DNA of 6,528 bases from an uncultured Chitinophagaceae bacterium (lineage in GTDB: Bacteria; Bacteroidota; Bacteroidia; Chitinophagales; Chitinophagaceae), in contig CAIMKO010000394.1 in the NCBI GenBank assembly GCA_903841915.1, positions 1-6,528 on the forward strand, in the 5' to 3' direction. Within the stretch, counting starts at the first letter, position 1. The number at the start of each line of letters is the position of its first letter. The position numbers and the translations under genes were made by a program. The notes beneath the pieces were generated by a model. It saw only the letters and a list, made by a program, of their open reading frames with translations. It was not told where the DNA came from and ran no database searches. Of the stretch, positions 1 through 5,284 are shown piece after piece.

Positions 1-430
1 TGTAATGAAAGCCGGTTTACGCAGATACAAAGAAATGATTCATAATACTGAATTAGCAACAGAACAAAAAATATTAGGAATTCAGAAAGAAGTGGAAGAA
101 GCTACTGCTCTGGAATTACCGATGTTGGAAAAGAACCTGGTGTTCTTGTCTACTATTGCATCTATCGCAACCTTGTTAGGTTTGTTGGGTACGGTAATGG
201 GTATGATCCGTTCTTTCTCTAAATTAGGTGATGAAGGTGGTGGAGAAGCTGCACGTCAGTTATCTCAGGGTATTTCTGAAGCCTTGTTTAATACAGCTTT
301 GGGTATTGGTACATCTGCTGTAGCTATTGTATTCTACAACATCTTTACTACAAAGATCGATGCTGTAACTTATGGTATTGACGAATCTGGTTTCACATTA
401 ACTCAGAGCTTCGCTGCTAATTATAAATAA
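1..430 (+). CDS. exbB: ExbB/TolQ/MotA-family proton channel subunit, 5'-truncated
   Basis: Inner-membrane motor subunit that, with ExbD, uses the proton gradient to energise TonB. The reading frame is open to the left window edge (GTA at 2-4 precedes the ATG at 5), so that ATG is internal and the true start lies outside. Numbering from it, a charged cytoplasmic helical stretch (about 1-43) leads into a hydrophobic segment at about 45-67 containing LLGLLGTVMGMI. A Gly-rich loop follows, then QGISEALFNTALGIGTSAVAI, a second hydrophobic segment at about 91-114. These match the last two transmembrane helices of the MotA/TolQ/ExbB family. Family members usually run to about 230-280 residues, so roughly the first 100 are missing. 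Two exbD genes and tonB follow, which favours ExbB over TolQ or MotA. The C-terminus ends normally with TAA soon after the last helix. Confidence 0.93.
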   Translation, partial: VMKAGLRRYKEMIHNTELATEQKILGIQKEVEEATALELPMLEKNLVFLSTIASIATLLGLLGTVMGMIRSFSKLGDEGGGEAARQLSQGISEALFNTALGIGTSAVAIVFYNIFTTKIDAVTYGIDESGFTLTQSFAANYK

Positions 431-501
431 TCATTGATTATTTATGGAAAGTAAAAAGTTTTGAATCTTTAATTGTGAAAACATTTTTTAAATAACGAAC
501 A

Positions 502-1152
502 ATGGCCAGACCTAAGATACCTCGAAAGAGTACAAACATAGATATGACGGCGATGTGTGATGTGGCCTTTCTTTTGTTGTCATTTTTTATCTTAACAACA
601 AAATTCAAACCGGCTGAAGCCATAACTGTCACTACACCCAATTCTGTGGCAGCAAAAGCAGCTCCCGATAAGGATATAGTACTTGTTACCTTAGATAAAA
701 ATGGCAAAGTATTTCTTTCAATGGATGACGAACAAAAGAAAGAATACATAGCCAATACGCTTAACACAACCAAAAATTTAGGAATAAATGTAGCAGCCTT
801 TAAAAAAGCGGCATTTATTGGCGGATCCTTCAGTCAATTAAAATCGTTCCTTGAAGTGCCAGAAGAAAACCGAAAAGGAGATGCCTTACCGGGTATCCCT
901 ACCGATTCTTCGAAAGGCGGTAACGAAATGGTTGAATGGATGCGTTTAGTAAATGATGCATATCAGGGCAAGAAAATGAATCTCTTGTTAAAGGGAGATA
1001 ATCTTGCTAAATATCCTGCTTTTAAAAGTGTTATTGATGCTTTCAAGAAGAATGACTTTTTGAAGTTCCAGATGGTCACTAATCCGGAAAGCGTTCCTAT
1101 CGGTTCGGAATTATGGAAGAATAATCAGAAAGGTGAAAAGAGAGATGAATAA
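502..1152 (+). CDS. exbD: ExbD-family biopolymer transport protein, long-form paralogue (ExbD1)
   Basis: Single-pass inner-membrane partner of ExbB. The short basic N-terminus is followed by NIDMTAMCDVAFLLLSFFIL, in which D20 matches the conserved proton-carrying Asp of ExbD/TolR (D25 in E. coli ExbD). The transmembrane helix is about 20-34. The C-terminal part (about 158-195, LLLKGDNLAKYPAFKSVIDA and the MVTNPE end) fits the periplasmic ExbD fold. At 216 residues it is longer than the usual 140-190. The extra length sits at about 79-157, with the motif GIPTDSSKGGNEMVEW whose role I do not know. The ATG is the only one that keeps the basic leader; no Shine-Dalgarno is visible. It lies 71 bp after exbB and 35 bp before a second exbD, so it is probably cotranscribed. 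TolR is an alternative name, but the adjacent tonB argues for ExbD. Confidence 0.92.
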   Translation: MARPKIPRKSTNIDMTAMCDVAFLLLSFFILTTKFKPAEAITVTTPNSVAAKAAPDKDIVLVTLDKNGKVFLSMDDEQKKEYIANTLNTTKNLGINVAAFKKAAFIGGSFSQLKSFLEVPEENRKGDALPGIPTDSSKGGNEMVEWMRLVNDAYQGKKMNLLLKGDNLAKYPAFKSVIDAFKKNDFLKFQMVTNPESVPIGSELWKNNQKGEKRDE

Positions 1153-1187
1153 GTAAACATTATTTCTAACAAAAAAATTACTGCAAA

Positions 1188-1748
1188 ATGGCAGAATTAG
1201 ATACCTCGAGTGGCGGGGGGCATAAGAAGGGCCCAGGGGTCAAAAAAGCGAAGAAACTATCTACTCGTGTGGATTTAACTCCCATGGTGGATCTTGGTTT
1301 CCTGCTCATTACGTTTTTCATTTTCACAACGACAATGAGTCAGCCAACAGCAATGAGGCTTTTTTTACCTAAAGATGCCGATAAACCGGAAGATCAAAAT
1401 AAGGCCAAAGAATCAGGAGCATTTACCATTTTATTAGGCAAAGACAATAATGTTTTCTATTACGAAGGCATATTGAATACCGCTAATGCTTCTGCAAACT
1501 TTAAGTCTTCTAATTTCAGTTCAGGTGAAGATGGGATCCGTAATGCAATTCTCCGTAAAAAGGCAAATACTAATGAGAAAGATTTAGTGATTGTTATTAA
1601 GCCCGGAGATGAATGCACTTACAAAAATGTGGTTGACATCTTAGACGAAATGTCGGTAAATGTTATTAAGCGTTATGCATTGGTTGATATTTCAGATGTG
1701 GAAAATAAATTGGTAAAACTAACTGAAGGTGCTTCTGCCCCTAAATAG
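1188..1748 (+). CDS. exbD: ExbD-family biopolymer transport protein, short-form paralogue (ExbD2)
   Basis: Second ExbD of the operon, 186 residues. A Gly/Lys-rich cytoplasmic tail (1-27) precedes RVDLTPMVDLGFLLITFFIF. D35 is the conserved membrane Asp, and PMVD is closer to the classical ExbD/TolR signature than AMCD in the upstream paralogue. The transmembrane helix is about 35-49. The periplasmic domain ends with KDLVIVIKPGDECTYKNVVD and a KRYALVDIS strand (about 132-169), the usual ExbD/TolR C-terminal fold. Apart from the membrane segment it shares little with ExbD1, so the pair is old rather than a recent duplication. ExbD functions as a dimer within an ExbB pentamer in E. coli, so a mixed dimer is possible here (inference). 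It is followed 49 bp later by tonB. The ATG is preceded by an A-rich stretch with no Shine-Dalgarno. Confidence 0.92.
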   Translation: MAELDTSSGGGHKKGPGVKKAKKLSTRVDLTPMVDLGFLLITFFIFTTTMSQPTAMRLFLPKDADKPEDQNKAKESGAFTILLGKDNNVFYYEGILNTANASANFKSSNFSSGEDGIRNAILRKKANTNEKDLVIVIKPGDECTYKNVVDILDEMSVNVIKRYALVDISDVENKLVKLTEGASAPK

Positions 1749-1797
1749 TTTTATGAATTTTATCTCAATTTGAATCTCATTATAAAAGACCTAACAC

Positions 1798-2625
1798 ATG
1801 GAAGTAAATAAAATTTTAACCGCTGATTTTCTGGATATTCTTTTTGAAGGGAGAGACAAAGAATATGGAGCATATAATTTGCGCAGAACCTATAACAAGC
1901 GTCTTCAGTTTGCTTTAATAGGCACTGTGTCAATTTGTATACTGCTTATTTTCGGCTCCTTATTGGCAAATTCTGTTAAGAAAAAACAGACTCAGTTAAT
2001 GGTGAATGATGTTTCATTGGAAAATATGAAAACTGATGAAAAAAAGCCTGAGCCACCACCACCACCGCCTCCTCCAAAACAGGAACCTCCAAAGGTTGAG
2101 ATCACTAAATTCACTCCTCCTAAAATTGTAAAGGATGAAGAAGTAAAACCTGATGAGGAAATTAAAGAGGTGGAAAAATTAGAAGATACAAAGATCGGTA
2201 CCATCAATCAAGAAGGTGAAAAAGATCAGGGAGTTGTTGCTCCTGTAGTTGAAAAAGGTACTGGTGTTGTGGAAGCTCCAAAAGAAGAAGACTACGACAA
2301 AGTATTTACAGTAGTTCAAATTCCTGCTGAGTTTCCCGGTGGATTATCTGCATGGCAGAAATTCTTGGAACGTAATCTTAACAGAGACTTACCTGTTGAA
2401 AATGGAGCACCTCCGGGAAAATACACTGTATATGTGACTTTTATCGTTGATAAAAACGGTGGTATAAGTGACGTAGCAGCTGAAAATGATCCAGGATATG
2501 GTACAAAGGACGAGGCTATCAAAGTTATTAAAAGAGGTCCGGCCTGGAAACCTGCTGTTCAAAATGGACGCAATGTAATTTACCGACACAAACAAGGTAT
2601 TACTTTCGTGGTTTCAGAAGAGTAA
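1798..2625 (+). CDS. tonB: Energy transducer TonB, first copy (TonB1)
   Basis: Links the ExbB-ExbD motor to outer-membrane TonB-dependent receptors. The 275 residues divide into four parts. A cytoplasmic N-terminus of about 35 residues carries the box GRDKEYGAYNLRRTY. One transmembrane helix follows at about 37-60. A periplasmic linker has a Pro-rich start (84-99, with eight Pro in a row at 86-93) and an acidic/Lys-rich continuation. The C-terminal TonB domain spans about 174-273 (AEFPGG, VTFIVDKNGGISDV, WKPAVQNGRNV). E. coli TonB lacks a comparable cytoplasmic extension, but this box is common in Bacteroidota TonBs encoded beside exbD pairs. It is the last gene of the exbB-exbD-exbD-tonB unit, since a strong terminator starts 41 bp after its stop. 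The run of eight prolines would be expected to need EF-P for efficient translation. Confidence 0.95.
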   Translation: MEVNKILTADFLDILFEGRDKEYGAYNLRRTYNKRLQFALIGTVSICILLIFGSLLANSVKKKQTQLMVNDVSLENMKTDEKKPEPPPPPPPPKQEPPKVEITKFTPPKIVKDEEVKPDEEIKEVEKLEDTKIGTINQEGEKDQGVVAPVVEKGTGVVEAPKEEDYDKVFTVVQIPAEFPGGLSAWQKFLERNLNRDLPVENGAPPGKYTVYVTFIVDKNGGISDVAAENDPGYGTKDEAIKVIKRGPAWKPAVQNGRNVIYRHKQGITFVVSEE

Positions 2626-2665
2626 GCAATTTTATAAAGCATTTCAATCATATAAACAATGATTT

Positions 2666-2700
2666 AATCCCTTCTTTTTTCGAAGGGATTTTTTTTATTT
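2666..2700 (+). terminator. Intrinsic terminator after tonB1
   Basis: AATCCCTTC (2666-2674) pairs perfectly with GAAGGGATT (2682-2690) around a seven-base loop, and a run of T follows directly (2691-2696, then ATTT). It has the standard form of a Rho-independent terminator and closes the exbB-exbD-exbD-tonB1 unit. The downstream tonB2 should therefore depend mainly on its own promoter or on read-through. Confidence 0.92.
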
Positions 2701-2714
2701 TACATCGTAAAATA
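2696..2714. promoter_or_regulatory. Perfect 8+8 bp inverted repeat upstream of tonB2
   Basis: TATTTTAC and GTAAAATA flank a 3-bp centre (ATC), giving a 19-bp perfect dyad. It starts in the T-tract of the tonB1 terminator and lies about 90 bp before the tonB2 ATG. The size fits an operator for a dimeric repressor, and an RNA hairpin is also possible. It is AT-rich, so chance is a real alternative, and no regulator gene is in view. Confidence 0.35.
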
Positions 2715-2771
2715 TTCCTGTAAACGTTGCTCCTCTTGCCAAAGTAAAAGTGCATCTGTCAACAAGGTTAC

Positions 2772-2788
2772 AGGTGATAAAATCACCT
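2772..2788. promoter_or_regulatory. Perfect 7+7 bp inverted repeat in the tonB2 leader
   Basis: AGGTGAT and ATCACCT flank AAA, a 17-bp perfect dyad ending 14 bases before the tonB2 start codon. In RNA it would form a compact hairpin with three G-C pairs per arm, close enough to the start to affect ribosome access. In DNA it could be an operator. I see no clear -33/-7 promoter pair between here and the tonB1 terminator. The function is inferred from position and symmetry only. Confidence 0.4.
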
Positions 2789-2802
2789 CAAAGCTTTTTA
2801 AG

Positions 2803-3639
2803 ATGGAAGTAGGTAAAATCCTCTCAGCCGATCTGCTGGATATTATTTTCGACGGCAGAAACAAAAATTACGGTGCTTATGATTTGCGTAAGACCTATCC
2901 GCGAAGACTATTGGAAGCATTATTATTAACAGTAGCAATCTGTTTTGTTACAATTGGTATTCCGCAACTCTTGTCGCTTCAGACAGCCAAGAAGAATGTG
3001 CAGATGTACGTAAAAGATGTTTCATTGGAAGACCTTAAGCAAGAAGACAAAAAACCAGAACCGCCACCGCCCCCTCCACCGAAACAAGAACCTCCAAAAG
3101 TTGAGATCACAAAGTTTACGCCTCCCAAGATCGTGAAAGATGAAGAAGTAAGGGAAGAAGATGAAGTAAAAGAAGTTACAAAAATGGAGGATACAAAGAT
3201 CGGAACAATCAATCAGGAAGGTGTGAAAGACGAAGGTTTGATTGCTGCTCCAGTTGAATCCAAGGGAACCGGTGTTGTTGTAGCACCTAAAGAAGAAGAT
3301 TACGATAAAATATATACCATTGTTGAAATACCTGCGGAATTTCCGGGTGGTTTACCTGCATGGCAGAAATACCTTGAAAGAAATTTAAACAGGGACTTGC
3401 CGGTTCAAAATGGTGCTCCTTATGGAAAATATGTAGTTACATTATCATTTTTGGTTGATAAGACAGGTGTTATCAGCGATGTGCGAGCAGAGAATGATCC
3501 GGGTTATGGCACAAAAGAAGAAGCCATTCGTGTTATTAAAAAAGGGCCAAATTGGAAACCTGCCGTTCAAAATGGAAGAAATGTTAATTACAGACATATA
3601 CAGAATATCATTTTTGTAGTGGCAGAATCAAATGAATAA
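2803..3639 (+). CDS. tonB: Energy transducer TonB, second copy (TonB2)
   Basis: A tandem paralogue of the preceding TonB, 278 residues, with the same layout. The N-terminal box is GRNKNYGAYDLRKTY. The transmembrane helix is about 38-58. The linker starts with seven prolines at 87-93, and the TonB C-terminal domain is at about 175-275 (AEFPGG, SFLVDKTGVISDV, WKPAVQNGRNV). By eye the two proteins are roughly two thirds identical. The linker at residues 94-116 is identical, while the membrane helix and the stretch after it (about 37-80) have diverged most. The N-terminal box and linker are conserved, so it probably uses the same kind of ExbB-ExbD motor, but no motor genes accompany it. A terminator on each side makes it a separate transcription unit. 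No frameshift or missing domain is seen, so it is taken as functional. The N-terminus MEVGKIL matches MEVNKIL of TonB1 and supports this start. Confidence 0.95.
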   Translation: MEVGKILSADLLDIIFDGRNKNYGAYDLRKTYPRRLLEALLLTVAICFVTIGIPQLLSLQTAKKNVQMYVKDVSLEDLKQEDKKPEPPPPPPPKQEPPKVEITKFTPPKIVKDEEVREEDEVKEVTKMEDTKIGTINQEGVKDEGLIAAPVESKGTGVVVAPKEEDYDKIYTIVEIPAEFPGGLPAWQKYLERNLNRDLPVQNGAPYGKYVVTLSFLVDKTGVISDVRAENDPGYGTKEEAIRVIKKGPNWKPAVQNGRNVNYRHIQNIIFVVAESNE

Positions 3640-3659
3640 GTAGTTGTGGTGAATAAAGA

Positions 3660-3700
3660 AAAATGGGTTGTTCATGAATAATGAGCAACCCATTTTATTT
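3660..3700 (+). terminator. Strong intrinsic terminator after tonB2
   Basis: A 16-base arm (3660-3675) pairs with 3681-3696 around the loop GAATA, with a single G-U pair. The stem core is TGGGTTG, flanked by an A run on the left and T-rich sequence on the right. It begins 20 bases after the tonB2 stop and separates that gene from mnmE. The near-symmetric A/T flanks would let it act in both directions. Confidence 0.92.
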
Positions 3701-3726
3701 TGTGCAACAGCTTTCGAGTATTTTTG
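3700..3726 (+). promoter_or_regulatory. Candidate Bacteroidota-type promoter for mnmE
   Basis: TATTTTTG at 3719-3726 matches the -7 consensus TAnnTTTG of Bacteroidota exactly. A TTG at 3700-3702 could be the -33 element, but the 16-base gap is shorter than the usual 19-21. Transcription would start near 3733, leaving only a few bases before the mnmE ATG. The upstream terminator makes a promoter in this short gap likely. The exact boxes are tentative because the region is T-rich. Confidence 0.35.
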
Positions 3727-3738
3727 AAAAAAAATGGC

Positions 3739-5121
3739 ATGCTAGGTAAACTGTCTGTTTGGGATGATACGATTGTTGCATTGGCTACACCTCAGGGTAT
3801 TGGAGCTATTGGCGTAATTCGTATAAGTGGAGAGAAAGCAATTGAGGTGATCAACGATATGTTTCCTTCAAAAAACCTGGAGGATCAATCATCACATACA
3901 TTGCATGTAGGGCTATTAAAAAATGGGAATGAAGTACTAGACGAAGTGGTGCTCTCATTGTTCAAATCTCCGAAATCTTATACCGGGGAAAATGTAATTG
4001 AGATCAGTTGTCATGGTTCTCCATTTATTCAAGAAAAAATCATTCAGTCAATTCTTTTGCGAGGAGTAAGAATGGCCAAAGCCGGTGAATTCACGCAAAG
4101 AGCTTTTCTAAATGGGAAACTGGATCTGGCACAAGCAGAAGCAGTAGCCGATCTGATAGCAAGCAATACCGAAGCAAGCAAAAATGCAGCCTTAAAAAAT
4201 ATGCGGGGCGGATTTTCCAATTCCCTTCATCAATTGAGGGAGCAATTGATCAGATTTTCTGCAATGATAGAATTGGAATTAGATTTTTCTCAGGAAGATG
4301 TTGAATTTGCTGACAGAAAAAAATTGTATGAGCTAATTAATACGCTTGATTTAAATACAGAACAATTATTACAATCATTCCTATTGGGAAATGTGATAAA
4401 GAACGGTGTGCAGGTTGCTATAATCGGAAAACCAAATGCAGGAAAGTCAACACTGTTAAATACTTTATTAAATGAGAACCGAGCTATTGTTAGCTCAATT
4501 GCCGGAACAACAAGAGATACTATTGAAGAGGTGTTGAATATTGACGGTGTGGTATTCCGACTGATAGATACAGCAGGTATCCGGCAGCACACAAAGGACA
4601 GCATTGAAAGTATTGGTGTAGAAAGGAGTTTGGAAAAGATGCACCAATCAGATGTTGTAATCTATTTGTTTGATGTAAATGAAATGGATGTAGATGAATT
4701 ACGTATCAGAGAAGCTGAGCTGAAACAGCACAATATCAAATATATATTGGTGGGAAATAAAACAGATATCGATAAGAATTTTTCTACGAACAAATTTGCT
4801 TCCCGGACTACTATTGTTTTCATTTCAGCTAAAGAAAACTCATCTATTGATCAATTAACGCAGGCATTAATTACAGTAGCTATAAAAGGGGATATTCATA
4901 CAGAATCAACAGTGGTAACCAATGCAAGACATTATGAAGCGCTGCAAAAGTTAAGTAATGCATTGAAAGATGTACAAAAAGGATTGAATGATACTATTCC
5001 CGGCGATTTATTGGCACTGGATATTCGTCAGTGCTTGTATTATTTGGGATCTATTACCGGTGAGGTTACAAATGAAGATCAGTTAGATTATATATTTTCT
5101 AAATTCTGTATCGGGAAATAA
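3739..5121 (+). CDS. mnmE: tRNA modification GTPase MnmE (TrmE)
   Basis: With MnmG, this GTPase installs the (carboxymethyl)aminomethyl group at C5 of wobble uridine 34 in certain tRNAs, in the cytoplasm. From the ATG at 3739 it has 460 residues, normal for the family. The N-terminal domain starts DDTIVALATPQGIGAIGVIR and is followed by AGEFTQRAFLNGKLDLAQAE (about 115-134). The G domain inserted in the helical domain has every motif: P-loop GKPNAGKS (230-237), GTTRDT (256-261), DTAG (277-280), NKTD (340-343) and SAK (363-365). E290 aligns with the catalytic Glu282 of E. coli, and the P-loop Asn with its potassium-binding Asn226. The chain ends with the invariant FCIGK. The frame also opens at a TTG at 3700, but that lies in the terminator tail and would add 13 unconserved residues. 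It is probably transcribed alone and is unrelated in function to its neighbours. Confidence 0.97.
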   Translation: MLGKLSVWDDTIVALATPQGIGAIGVIRISGEKAIEVINDMFPSKNLEDQSSHTLHVGLLKNGNEVLDEVVLSLFKSPKSYTGENVIEISCHGSPFIQEKIIQSILLRGVRMAKAGEFTQRAFLNGKLDLAQAEAVADLIASNTEASKNAALKNMRGGFSNSLHQLREQLIRFSAMIELELDFSQEDVEFADRKKLYELINTLDLNTEQLLQSFLLGNVIKNGVQVAIIGKPNAGKSTLLNTLLNENRAIVSSIAGTTRDTIEEVLNIDGVVFRLIDTAGIRQHTKDSIESIGVERSLEKMHQSDVVIYLFDVNEMDVDELRIREAELKQHNIKYILVGNKTDIDKNFSTNKFASRTTIVFISAKENSSIDQLTQALITVAIKGDIHTESTVVTNARHYEALQKLSNALKDVQKGLNDTIPGDLLALDIRQCLYYLGSITGEVTNEDQLDYIFSKFCIGK

Positions 5122-5191
5122 ATGCTCATTTCATCCTAACGTTTATTAGTTTTCATTAGCACAAAATCAGTTTCCTATAGATCTTACATGT

Positions 5192-5233
5192 ATTTATTCA
5201 ATAAATGTCTCTATTTGCAGATTTTTATTGAAT
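5192..5233 (+). promoter_or_regulatory. Mutually exclusive AT-rich stems upstream of leuC
   Basis: ATTTATT (5192-5198) can pair with AATAAAT (5200-5206). In the alternative fold, ATTCAATAAA (5196-5205) pairs with TTTATTGAAT (5224-5233), a 10-bp stem followed by a short T run to 5237. The two folds share bases and cannot form together, as in attenuators. The first has a one-base centre, so as RNA it would have to open several pairs. Both are almost pure A/T and therefore weak. Confidence 0.2.
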
Positions 5234-5258
5234 TTTTGCCATTTACCATAGATATTTG
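5228..5258 (+). promoter_or_regulatory. Candidate promoter for leuC
   Basis: TTG at 5228-5230, a 20-base gap and GATATTTG at 5251-5258 resemble the Bacteroidota pair TTG/TAnnTTTG, with one mismatch in the -7 box. Transcription would start near 5265, about 20 bases before the leuC ATG. No convincing terminator was found after mnmE, so read-through from mnmE is also possible. Confidence 0.3.
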
Positions 5259-5284
5259 CAAGATTATTTCTAAAATCATTCATC

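Noticed and set aside
458..493. GTTTT...AAAAC pairing followed by a T run between exbB and exbD1, considered as a terminator
   Set aside because: Only five mostly A/T pairs around a 15-base loop, too weak; exbB and exbD1 are expected to be cotranscribed.
438..773. 111-residue frame on the minus strand opposite exbD1
   Set aside because: It overlaps a well-supported exbD in antisense and shows no recognisable domain; its hydrophobic stretches mirror the ExbD coding strand.
1992..2207. Minus-strand frame rich in Gly and Ser opposite the tonB1 linker (a similar one lies at 2979-3212)
   Set aside because: The Gly run is the complement of the polyproline codons, and the same shadow recurs because the two tonB genes are paralogues.
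2715..2771. Search for a TTG/TAnnTTTG promoter for tonB2
   Set aside because: Only poor matches such as TAAACGTTG near 2721 were found, so no promoter is called although one is expected in this gap.
4290..4604. 104-residue minus-strand frame opposite the mnmE G domain
   Set aside because: Antisense of a conserved GTPase domain with no independent signal.
5122..5165. Search for a terminator after mnmE
   Set aside because: Only short imperfect pairings (TGCT with AGCA) without a T run; read-through into leuC cannot be excluded.
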